A stretch of DNA of 56,552 nt from an uncultured Luteimonas sp. (lineage in GTDB: Bacteria > Pseudomonadota > Gammaproteobacteria > Xanthomonadales > Xanthomonadaceae): contig CAKTDC010000019.1 in the NCBI GenBank assembly GCA_934541015.1, forward strand, positions 1 to 56,552. The letters are read 5' to 3'. Below the pieces are notes generated by a model, which was given only the letters and a program-made list of their open reading frames with translations, had not been told where the DNA came from and made no database searches. The translations under genes and the position numbers were made by a program. Of the stretch, positions 8,752-16,448 are shown one piece after another. Each line of letters begins with the position of its first letter. Position 1 is the first letter of the stretch.

Positions 8752-9362
8752 GGGCCGGCCAGCATCTGGCGCGCCACGGGAAGGGCCAGGCCCGCCCACA
8801 GCGCGTACATCGCGGCGGACGGATGCAGGCCGTCGGCGGCCAGCATTTCCGCTTCGCCGCCGTGGACGCGGCTGACCGCGGTGACGTCGATGAGGGCCAC
8901 GTCGCGGGCATCGCAGACCGCGGCGGCGGCGGCGTTGAAAGCGTCGATTTCTGCGGCGATCTGCCCGGGATCGCGCCCCGATCCGGCCGCGAACGGCGTC
9001 ACGCCCCAGTCCGGAATCGACAGCACCAGCACCCGCCCGGCGCGTCCGCCGGCAAACCCGGCCGCGCGCCCGAGCAGGGCGGAGAACTCCCCGCGATACT
9101 CGTCCAGCCCACGCCCCCGATACTGGTTGTTGACGCCGATCAGCAGCGAAACCAGCTCGAAATCGTCCGCAGGCGCGGCGGCGTCGATCGCCGCCGACAG
9201 CTCGCCGGTGGTCCAGCCGGTGGCGGCGACGATCTGCGGATCGGCCAGGTCGACGCCTTCCCCGCGCAGCGCGCGCGCCAGCTGCGGCGGCCAGCGATCC
9301 TCCGCCGCGACGCCCTCGCCGATGGTGTAGCTGTCGCCGAGCGCGAGCCAGCGCAGGCTCAC
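8748..9362 (-). CDS. SGNH/GDSL-family hydrolase
   Basis: A 204-residue esterase/lipase-fold protein without a signal peptide, so probably cytoplasmic. Block I GDSYTIGEG has the nucleophile Ser11; block III GVNNQYRG provides the oxyanion Asn; block V ADGLHPS carries the Asp-x-x-His pair near the C-terminus. The start is a GTG whose bases overlap the stop of the aminotransferase gene (GTGA). The substrate is not known. Confidence 0.88.
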   Translation of the reverse strand: MSLRWLALGDSYTIGEGVAAEDRWPPQLARALRGEGVDLADPQIVAATGWTTGELSAAIDAAAPADDFELVSLLIGVNNQYRGRGLDEYRGEFSALLGRAAGFAGGRAGRVLVLSIPDWGVTPFAAGSGRDPGQIAAEIDAFNAAAAAVCDARDVALIDVTAVSRVHGGEAEMLAADGLHPSAAMYALWAGLALPVARQMLAGP

Positions 9363-10624
9363 GCCGCCGGCCGCGCCTTCTTCAACGGCACCACCTTGCC
9401 GTTGGCCTCCGCGCGCCGGGCCAGCACGCGGTCGATGCGCGCGAACACCTCGCGCAGCTGTTCGGGCTGCGGCAGCAGGGTCACGCGGAAATGGTTGCGG
9501 TAGGGCACGTTGAAGCTGTTGCCGGGCACCACCAGCACGCCCTCGGCTTCCAGCAGCTCGAGCGCGAAGTCGTGGTCCTCGAAGCCCCTGGCGGCGTCGC
9601 CGACGACGCCGGGGAAGGCGTACAGCGCGCCCGCCGGCGCAGCGAGCGAGAGGTGTTCGCTGGCGGCGCAGGCTTCGATCACGGCGCGCCGCGCCTCGTA
9701 CAGCCGGCCTCCGGGCTGGCACAGCGGGGTGATGGTGTCGGTGCCGTCGAGCGCGGCCTCGATCGCGAACTGCCCGGGCACGTTGGCGCACAGGCGCAGG
9801 GCGCCGAGCAGGTCCATGGCGTGGCGGAACCCGGCGCTGCGCGCCGGCTCGCCCGACAGCATCGCCCAGCCCACGCGCCAGCCGCAGGCACGGTGCACCT
9901 TGGACAGGCCGCCGAACGACAGGCAGGGCACGTCGCCGGCCAGCGGCGCCATCGGCTCGAAGCCGGCGCCGTCGTACAGGATGCCGTCGTAGATCTCGTC
10001 GCACAGCAGCAGCAGGTTGTGGCGGGCGGCGATGGCGGCGATGCGTTCGAGCATGGCGCGCGGATAGGTCGCGCCGGTCGGGTTGTTGGGGTTGATCAGC
10101 ACGATCGCGCGGGTGCGCCTGGAGACCAGCGCCTCGATCTCGTCCGGATCGGGCAGGAAGCCGTTGTGCGGGTGGCAGCGGTAGAACACCGGGCGGCCGT
10201 CGTTGAGGATGGCCGCGGCCGACCACAGCGGATAGTCGGGCGAGGGCACCAGGACCTCGTCGCCGGGGTTGAGCAGGGCGCGCAGCGAGATGTCGATCAG
10301 CTCGCTGACGCCGTTGCCGATGAACACGCGCTCGGCCGAGGCGTACGGGGTGCCCCGGCGCACGTGGTGCGCGGCGATCGCCTCGCGCGCGGCCGGCAGG
10401 CCCTGCTGGTGGGTATAGGGATCGGTGTCGTGGATGCGCCCGGCGATCGCGCGCTGCAGGTGCTCGGGCGCGCGGAAGCCGAACGCCCCGGGATTGCCGA
10501 TGTTGAGCTTGATCAGCGTGCGCCCCTGCGCCTCCAGGTCGCGGGCGCGCCGGGCCAGTTCACCGCGGATCTCGTAGCGGACTTCGGACAGGCGTTCGCG
10601 GGTGGGCAGGCTGGGGGCGGACAT
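9359..10624 (-). CDS. alaA: AlaA-type PLP-dependent aminotransferase
   Basis: A 421-residue fold-type I aminotransferase closest to the AlaA (YfbQ) group, which makes alanine from pyruvate and glutamate. Visible motifs are KLNIGNPGAFGF at the N-terminus, DPYTHQQGLPAAREAIA, the substrate/PLP region NPNNPTGATYP, CDEIYDGILYDG, and the Schiff-base lysine in FGGLSKVHRACGWRVGW. It is the first gene of a three-gene operon with the SGNH hydrolase and methyltransferase. Assignment to AlaA rather than another subfamily Ib enzyme is by overall pattern. Confidence 0.88.
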   Translation of the reverse strand: MSAPSLPTRERLSEVRYEIRGELARRARDLEAQGRTLIKLNIGNPGAFGFRAPEHLQRAIAGRIHDTDPYTHQQGLPAAREAIAAHHVRRGTPYASAERVFIGNGVSELIDISLRALLNPGDEVLVPSPDYPLWSAAAILNDGRPVFYRCHPHNGFLPDPDEIEALVSRRTRAIVLINPNNPTGATYPRAMLERIAAIAARHNLLLLCDEIYDGILYDGAGFEPMAPLAGDVPCLSFGGLSKVHRACGWRVGWAMLSGEPARSAGFRHAMDLLGALRLCANVPGQFAIEAALDGTDTITPLCQPGGRLYEARRAVIEACAASEHLSLAAPAGALYAFPGVVGDAARGFEDHDFALELLEAEGVLVVPGNSFNVPYRNHFRVTLLPQPEQLREVFARIDRVLARRAEANGKVVPLKKARPAA

Positions 10625-10684
10625 CGGGTGGACCGGGGCGTGGGGGCGGAATCGGCGATGATACGCCCTGCGCCGGCCGCGGAC

Positions 10685-10692
10685 GCTAGAAT
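10685..10692 (+). promoter_or_regulatory. predicted -10 element of rsgA
   Basis: GCTAGAAT (TAGAAT at 10687-10692) lies just upstream of rsgA. The same GCTAGAATC word occurs before maeB (25821) and aceE (28486), which supports its use as a core promoter element here. No matching -35 was obvious. Confidence 0.5.
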
Positions 10693-10722
10693 CCGCGGCA
10701 TGACGCCCGCCCCCGCCCGCGC

Positions 10723-11826
10723 TTGAGCCCCGCGCCTGCCGACCTGCGGGCGATCGGCTGGCGGGCCGAGGTGGAGCCCCGCTGGGAGCAGGCGATGGCC
10801 GCGCACCCGGCAGCGAGGCCGATGCGGGTGGTCGAGCAGCACCGCTCCGGCTACGTCGTGGCCGACGCTCCCGAACGCAGTCTGGCGGTTGAATCCCTGC
10901 CCGAATGGCAGCGGCCGGCCGGCTACCGCAGGGGCACGGTGGCGCCGGAGGAGCGGCCGGCGGTCGGCGACTGGGTGCTGGTCGAGGACGGCCGGCGGAT
11001 CGTGGCCCTGCTGCCCCGGCGCAGCGCGATCAAGCGCGGCGCGGCTGGCGAGCACTACCGCCAGCAGCTGATCGCGGCCAATGTCGACACCGTGTTCGTG
11101 GTCTGCGGCCTGGACGGCGATTTCAACCCGCGCCGCATCGAGCGCTACCTGCTGCTGGTGCAGGGCAGCGGCGCGCAGCCGGTCGTGGTGCTGACCAAGG
11201 CCGACCGCGACGGCGCCGACCCTGCTGCCGCCCGCGCCGCGCTGGCCGACCTGGCGGCGCAGGGCGTGCCGGTGCTGGCGGTGAACGCGAAGGACGACGC
11301 GGCGGTCGAGGCGCTCGCGCCGTGGCTGCGCCCGGGGGACACGGCGGTGCTGGTCGGCAGCTCAGGCGCCGGCAAGTCCACGCTGACCAACACCCTGCTC
11401 GGGGTGGAGAAGATGCAGACCGCCGCGGTGCGCGAGCACGATGCCCGCGGCCGCCACACCACCACCCATCGCGCGCTGCTGGCGCTGCCCTCGGGCGCCT
11501 GCCTGATCGACACGCCCGGGATGCGCGAGCTCAAGCCGACCGGCGAGGAGGAGCTGGCCGACGGCGGCTTCGCCGACATCGAGGCGCTGGCGGAGCAGTG
11601 CCGCTTCCGCGACTGCGCCCACGGCGGGGAGCCGGGCTGCGCGGTGCGCGCGGCGATCGCGGCCGGCGCGCTCGACGAAGGGCGTTTCCGCAACTACCTC
11701 AAGCTGCGCGACGAGATCGCCGGTGCCGCCGACCGCCTGGCCTCGCGCCTGGCCGACAGGAAGGGTGCGAAAGTCCAGACCCGCGCGTTGAACCGGAGGC
11801 TGGACGAGAAGCGCGGCCGCCACTGA
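10723..11826 (+). CDS. rsgA: ribosome small-subunit-dependent GTPase A
   Basis: A 367-residue circularly permuted GTPase that helps late 30S subunit maturation. Its G-motifs come in the permuted order: TKAD (G4) at residues 158-161, then the P-loop GSSGAGKST at 212-220, then DTPG (G3) at 263-266. The N-terminal OB-fold holds HRSGYVVAD, and the C-terminal zinc knuckle is CRFRDCAHGGEPGC. The start is uncertain: the TTG at 10723 keeps the conserved AIGW region. The ATG at 10700 leads only to an eight-codon ORF ending one base into this gene, which might serve as a coupled leader. An internal ATG at residue 25 would cut conserved sequence. Confidence 0.93.
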   Translation: MSPAPADLRAIGWRAEVEPRWEQAMAAHPAARPMRVVEQHRSGYVVADAPERSLAVESLPEWQRPAGYRRGTVAPEERPAVGDWVLVEDGRRIVALLPRRSAIKRGAAGEHYRQQLIAANVDTVFVVCGLDGDFNPRRIERYLLLVQGSGAQPVVVLTKADRDGADPAAARAALADLAAQGVPVLAVNAKDDAAVEALAPWLRPGDTAVLVGSSGAGKSTLTNTLLGVEKMQTAAVREHDARGRHTTTHRALLALPSGACLIDTPGMRELKPTGEEELADGGFADIEALAEQCRFRDCAHGGEPGCAVRAAIAAGALDEGRFRNYLKLRDEIAGAADRLASRLADRKGAKVQTRALNRRLDEKRGRH

Positions 11827-11957
11827 TCCGCCCCGGTGGCGGCGCCGGGACGGTGCCTGGCGAAAGCGCCGCTGCCGCGCCGGCGACGGCCGGAGATGAC
11901 ACCCGGGCCGCGCCGGTGGCATCGTGCCGCGGTTGCATGACCGGAAGAACCGCGCCA

Positions 11958-13202
11958 ATGGATGCCGACCTCGCCCACCATGCCGCGCTCGATGCGCGCA
12001 TGGTCAAGGCCGTGCGCGGCCTGCGCGTGCTGACCCTGCTGAGCTGGCCGGCGTCGGTGCAGCAGGCCTTCCTGTCCGATGCCGCCCGGGGTCGCGAACG
12101 GATGCCGCAGGTCGACTATCCGGCGCACGACTTCAGCCAGGCGCGGCGTGAACTGGACGCGATCGCGGCGGCCGCCGATCCCGCCCACCCGCTCGGCGCC
12201 TACCTGTGCGATTCGGCGCGGCAGTGGAATACCACCGCGCGCATGCTCGAAGCGGCCGGCACCGCCGAGGCCGGGGCGCTGTCGATCGCGCTGTACGGCC
12301 ATCCCGGAGACCCGCTGCCCGGCGGCGGGCCGAGCACGCGCGAGGCGGCGCGGCATTTCATCGATATCGCCAACGAACTCGACCGCGATCTGCTCGCGCC
12401 CAGCGAACAGATCCGCATGTCGGCGATCGCGCTGCAGCTGCAGCTGCAGAACGCGCTGGACAGCTTCTTCGGCGAGCGGGTGATCCGCGTGGAGCTGGAT
12501 CCGGACATGATCGCCAAGGCCGCCGCCGGTGCCTACCGCATCCGCATCCGCCAGGGCGCGGCCTTCAGCGACTACGACCTGCACCAGCTGCTGCACCACG
12601 AGGCGCTGGTGCACTCGCTGACCGCGCTCAACGGACGCGAGCAGACGGTGCTGCCGAGCCTGGCGATGTCGTCGCCGCGGATCACCGCCGCCCAGGAAGG
12701 ACTGGCGGTGTTCGCGGAGCAGATCACCGGCAACATCGACATCGAGCGCATGAAGCGCGTCAGCCTGCGCACCGAGGCCATCGCGATGGCGCTCGAAGGC
12801 GCGGATTTCCTGCAGGTGTCGGGCTATTTCCGCGAGGCCGGGCAGGACCCGGCAGAGAGTTTCGCCTCGGCGCAGCGGGTGTTCCGCGGCGTGCCGCTGC
12901 ACGGCGGCGCCGCGTTCGCCAAGGACACGGTGTACCTGCGCGGCCTGGTCGAGGTGCACACCTTCTTCCGGCGCGCCCTGCGCGACGGGCGGCTGCACCA
13001 GTGCCGCCGGTTGTTCGCCGGCAAGATGACGCTGGAGGACGTGCAGCGCTTCGAGCCGCTGTTCGACAGCGGCGCACTGCGGCCACCGCGCTGGCTGCCT
13101 GCGTGGGTGGCGCGGGCGAACGGCCTGGCCGGGGCGCTGGCGTTCTCGCTGTTCGCCAACCGCATCCGGCTGGACCGGCTCTCGGACAGCGGACAGGGTT
13201 GA
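11958..13202 (+). CDS. QEGLA-motif (MATCAP/DUF1704) metalloprotease-like protein
   Basis: A 414-residue protein of the family annotated as flavohemoglobin-expression-modulating QEGLA motif protein, related to the eukaryotic tubulin carboxypeptidase MATCAP. The zinc-site motif HEALVH is at residues 214-219 and the name-giving QEGLA at 246-250, followed by the conserved Phe-Ala-Glu. The bacterial substrate is unknown. An in-frame ATG 21 bp upstream (MTGRTAP) is possible. It is separated from rsgA by 131 bp and is probably its own unit. Confidence 0.85.
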   Translation: MDADLAHHAALDARMVKAVRGLRVLTLLSWPASVQQAFLSDAARGRERMPQVDYPAHDFSQARRELDAIAAAADPAHPLGAYLCDSARQWNTTARMLEAAGTAEAGALSIALYGHPGDPLPGGGPSTREAARHFIDIANELDRDLLAPSEQIRMSAIALQLQLQNALDSFFGERVIRVELDPDMIAKAAAGAYRIRIRQGAAFSDYDLHQLLHHEALVHSLTALNGREQTVLPSLAMSSPRITAAQEGLAVFAEQITGNIDIERMKRVSLRTEAIAMALEGADFLQVSGYFREAGQDPAESFASAQRVFRGVPLHGGAAFAKDTVYLRGLVEVHTFFRRALRDGRLHQCRRLFAGKMTLEDVQRFEPLFDSGALRPPRWLPAWVARANGLAGALAFSLFANRIRLDRLSDSGQG

Positions 13203-13265
13203 GTGTGCGCCATCGGACCGCAGACCGGGCGGGATGGCATGACGCGGCGTTGCGGGCCAAAGCCC

Positions 13266-14174
13266 TCACTTCCGCGCGCCGCCGAGGGTCCGCGCCTCGC
13301 GCAGGGTTCTGGTGAACAGGGCCAGGAAGCGGGCGGCGGCCTCGGAGGGCGGGCGATCCTCCAGGTGCACGCACTGCACCTGGAAGCGCAGCGGCGGCGA
13401 GAACGGACGGCAGGAGGTGACGCCGTCGACGCTGGCGCGCGCGGTGAACTCGTCCACCACTGCCAGGCCCGCGCCGCAACGGCTCAGTTCCGCGGCGATG
13501 TAGAAGGTCTGGTTGGAGACGACCTCGTTGACCTGGATGCCTTGCCGCTGCAGTTCGCGGTTGAGCAGTTCGCCCACCGGGCCGCCCGTGGTCAGCCCGA
13601 CCAGGTTCTGCCCTTCCAGGACCTGCAGCGAGACCCGTTCGCCGGCTTCGGGCAGGGCGGTGTTCTGGAACAGCAGCATCAGTTCGGCGGAGTCGATGTC
13701 GCGTCGCTTCATCCGCGGATGCATCGGCGGGTCGTAGGCGATGGCGATGTCGCAGCTGCGCTCGTAAAGCGCCTGAAACAGCTCGTCGTGGTGCAGCGTC
13801 AGCACGTCGAACCCGATCTCTGGATGGCGCTGGCGGAAGCGGGTGATCGCCAGCGGCGCGACGTGCAGGCCGAGCGAAGGCACTACCGCCAGCCGGATGC
13901 GGCCGCTGGCGAGGCCGCGCAGGTTGCCGACCGCCTTCTGCAGCGAGGTCATCCGGCTGAACACCTCCGAGACCTCGACGAACAGCTGGTGCGCCGCCTC
14001 GGTCGCGACTAGGCGCCCGCGCACCAGCCGGAACAGCTCCAGTTCCAGCTGTTGCTCGGTGTGGTGCAGCACCTTGCTGACCGAAGGCTGGGAGACGTGC
14101 AGGGCGCGCGCGGCCGCGCTGATCGAGCCGGTGGTGTAGACCGCGTGGAAGACTTCAATCTGGCGGAAGCGCAT
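13266..14174 (-). CDS. LysR-family regulator next to ggt
   Basis: A 302-residue LysR-type regulator. The winged helix-turn-helix is at residues 1-60 (FHAVYTTGSISAAARALHVSQPSVSKVL), followed by a linker helix and a periplasmic-binding-protein-like effector domain (RIRLAVVPSLGLHVAPLAI onward). It lies 60 bp downstream of ggt on the same strand and may be co-transcribed with it. Position makes it the candidate local regulator of the D-amino-acid/peptide island, including the divergent promoter between ggt and the VanX-beta-lactamase gene. The effector is unknown. Confidence 0.92.
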   Translation of the reverse strand: MRFRQIEVFHAVYTTGSISAAARALHVSQPSVSKVLHHTEQQLELELFRLVRGRLVATEAAHQLFVEVSEVFSRMTSLQKAVGNLRGLASGRIRLAVVPSLGLHVAPLAITRFRQRHPEIGFDVLTLHHDELFQALYERSCDIAIAYDPPMHPRMKRRDIDSAELMLLFQNTALPEAGERVSLQVLEGQNLVGLTTGGPVGELLNRELQRQGIQVNEVVSNQTFYIAAELSRCGAGLAVVDEFTARASVDGVTSCRPFSPPLRFQVQCVHLEDRPPSEAAARFLALFTRTLREARTLGGARK

Positions 14175-14234
14175 CGACCTGTCCCGTGACCGCAGGCGGA
14201 CATCATCGCCCCGGACGCCGGCCGTGTGTTGCCG

Positions 14235-15965
14235 CTACCGCTGGCCGGCGACGCCCTCGCGGCGCGGATCGGCGGCGCCCTGGAGCCTGCCGTTGCGCAG
14301 GAACACGCCATGCAGACCCGAGTCCTCGCCGGAGCCGGACACGATCTCCACGCCGAGCTCAGACAGCTCCCGGCGCAGCTCCGGGGCGAATGCCGCGGCC
14401 TCGCCGTTGAAGCGGCTGCCGCGGGCGACCAGGTTCGGCAGCTCGATCGCCTGCTGCAGCGGCAGGTTCCAGTACAGCACCCCGACCAGGGTCTTGGCGA
14501 TGTAGGCGGGGATCGCGTTGCCGCCGGGCGAGCCGAGGGCGCCGACGAAGCGGCCGTTGCGGTCGAGGATGATCACCGGCGACATCGACGAGCGCGGGCG
14601 CTTCCCGGGGGCGATCGCATTGGCCGCCGCGCCACCGGGCGACCACGAGAAATCCGTCAGCTGGTTGTTGAGCAGCATCCCGCCGACGACGCGCCCCGAG
14701 CCGAAGAAGGACTCGATGGTGGTGGTCATCGAGACCACGTTGCCGGCGCTGTCAACGGCCACGAAATGACTGGTTCCGCCGGGTTCGGCAGTGGCATCGG
14801 CCACCGGCGGGTTCGCGCCCGGCGGTTGCCCGGGCGCCGGTGCGGCCGCCGCCGCGCGTCCGCCGATCAGGGCACGGCGGTGCGCGAGGTAGCTGGCGTC
14901 GAGGAGGCCGTCCACGGGCACCGGCACGAAGTCCGGATCGCCGACGTAGTGGTCGCGGTCGGTGTACATCAGCCGGCTGGCTTCGGCGAACAGCAGCCAG
15001 GCGCGTGGATCGTCTGGGCGGCGGGAGGCGATGTCCGTGCCATCCAGGAGCAGCATCAGCTGCAGCAGTCCCACGCCGCTCGACGGCGGCGGCGGCACGC
15101 AGACCAGGTACGCGCGCAGCGGCCGGCAGATGGCGTCGGTGCGCGCGATGGCGTAATCGGCCAGATCCGCGGCGGTCGTCGTCGCAGGGTGCGGAGGCTG
15201 CGCGACGCGCGCGACGATGGCCTCGGCGAGCGGGCCGGACTGCAGCGCCGCTGCGCCGCGGGCCGCGATCAGACGCAGGCTTTCGGCATAGGCGGGGTTG
15301 CGCAGGGTGTCGCCCGCGCGCAGCGGAGTACCGTCCTCGCGCGAAAACAGCTTCACCACGTCCGGCGCGGACGCCTGCGGGAAATCGCCGGTGATGTGCC
15401 GCCACAGCCGCGGAGTCACCGTGAAGCCCTGCACGGCCCGGGTGGATGCGGCGTCGAACAGATCCGCCCAGGGCAGCCGGCCGTGCTCGCGGTGCATCAG
15501 CTCCAGCGCAGGCAGCACGCCGGGAACGCCCGTCGCCCGCCCGCTGAGCGTGGCCTGGGCGGTATCCAGGGCGCGGCCGTCGTCGCCGGTGAACATCGCC
15601 GGGCCGGCGCCGGCCGGTGCGCGCTCGCGGCCGATGTAGCTGTCGATCCGGGAGGAGGCGGCGTCGTAGTGCAGCACGATCGCACCGCCGGTCAGGCCGG
15701 AGCTTTGCGGTTCGACCAGGCCGAGCATCGCCTGCATCGCGACGGCGGCGTCGACCGCGCTGCCGCAGCGCTGCAGCACCTCCAGCCCGGCGGCGGTCGC
15801 GAGCGGGTGGGCGCTGCTGGCCGACCCGGTGCAGGCCCGGGCGGCCGGAGCGGAAGTGAGGGTGCCGCTTGGCCGGATGCCGGCGCAGCCGGAGACCGCC
15901 AGCGTCAGCAGCAGTGCCGCGGCGCGGACGGCGACTGGGAGCGCCTGGGGGGAGGCTGGAATCAT
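14235..15965 (-). CDS. ggt: lipoprotein gamma-glutamyltransferase
   Basis: A 576-residue N-terminal-nucleophile hydrolase precursor. It cleaves or transfers gamma-glutamyl groups, from glutathione or from other gamma-glutamyl peptides. The self-processing threonine is about residue 398 in GGTSHFVAVD. The downstream small-subunit pattern VVSMTTTIESFFGSG...GGMLLNNQLTDFS and the SPVIILDRNGRFVGALGSPGG oxyanion region are intact. The N-terminus is a lipobox signal (LAVSGC, Cys27), so the enzyme should be membrane-tethered in the periplasm. The start MIPASPQ is taken at 15965 because the next upstream residues are not signal-like. It faces away from the VanX fusion across a 483-bp shared control region. 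Confidence 0.92.
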   Translation of the reverse strand: MIPASPQALPVAVRAAALLLTLAVSGCAGIRPSGTLTSAPAARACTGSASSAHPLATAAGLEVLQRCGSAVDAAVAMQAMLGLVEPQSSGLTGGAIVLHYDAASSRIDSYIGRERAPAGAGPAMFTGDDGRALDTAQATLSGRATGVPGVLPALELMHREHGRLPWADLFDAASTRAVQGFTVTPRLWRHITGDFPQASAPDVVKLFSREDGTPLRAGDTLRNPAYAESLRLIAARGAAALQSGPLAEAIVARVAQPPHPATTTAADLADYAIARTDAICRPLRAYLVCVPPPPSSGVGLLQLMLLLDGTDIASRRPDDPRAWLLFAEASRLMYTDRDHYVGDPDFVPVPVDGLLDASYLAHRRALIGGRAAAAAPAPGQPPGANPPVADATAEPGGTSHFVAVDSAGNVVSMTTTIESFFGSGRVVGGMLLNNQLTDFSWSPGGAAANAIAPGKRPRSSMSPVIILDRNGRFVGALGSPGGNAIPAYIAKTLVGVLYWNLPLQQAIELPNLVARGSRFNGEAAAFAPELRRELSELGVEIVSGSGEDSGLHGVFLRNGRLQGAADPRREGVAGQR

Positions 15966-16301
15966 CGGGCTGTCTGTGGGGGATGCGCGCGCGCTGGCGC
16001 CGCCGAGCGACGGCGATGGCGAAACTAGCACCCTGGCGACCGCCGGTTCCATCGTATTGATTGCGCAGGCTCCAACCCCAGGCTATGGGCGCCGGTGCCG
16101 GCTTTGGCGCGGGAGTCGCGCCGGGGCCGGACCGCAGGGTGCCGGGCCGGTGGCGCGAAAGCATCGTCTGCGGGCGCGGAACCATGCGCCTCCGGGTGGT
16201 TTTTCCGCGGGCGCATGGGCCGGGAAGAGTATCCCGCGCCGGCGGCCCACGGGCGTCCGCGGCGGCCGTCGGACCCCTCCGGAAACGGCGCAGGACGGTC
16301 G

Positions 16302-16330
16302 TTGACACCTGCGATAGCGCCTGCTATACA
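16302..16330 (+). promoter_or_regulatory. sigma70 promoter for the VanX-beta-lactamase gene
   Basis: TTGACA at 16302-16307 and TATACA at 16325-16330 are separated by exactly 17 bases, with TG one base before the -10 hexamer (extended -10). It is by far the best consensus promoter noticed in the window. The predicted start of transcription is near 16337, giving a leader of about 110 nt before the ATG at 16449. Confidence 0.75.
16314..16327. promoter_or_regulatory. palindromic operator inside the promoter spacer
   Basis: ATAGC-GCCT-GCTAT is a perfect 5-4-5 inverted repeat lying between the -35 and -10 boxes and overlapping the -10. A protein bound there would block RNA polymerase, so it is a candidate repressor operator. 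It is not a perfect LysR T-N11-A box, so the binding protein is unknown. Confidence 0.45.
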
Positions 16331-16448
16331 CCGGCGTGACAGCATCATCGCGACGGGCGATGCCACGCGGTGGGGGCGATCGGAAGGGAATGCCGTTGCC
16401 GGCCCCGCCGGAGCACGCGGGAAGGGACGATTGCAGAGGTCAGCATCC

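Larger units (their letters stand above)
15966..16448. other. divergent control region between ggt and the VanX fusion
   Basis: A 483-bp gap with no convincing gene. The right part holds a near-consensus sigma70 promoter and an embedded palindrome that read toward the VanX-beta-lactamase gene, described separately. The ggt-facing half is GC-rich and shows no clear promoter by eye. Confidence 0.5.
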
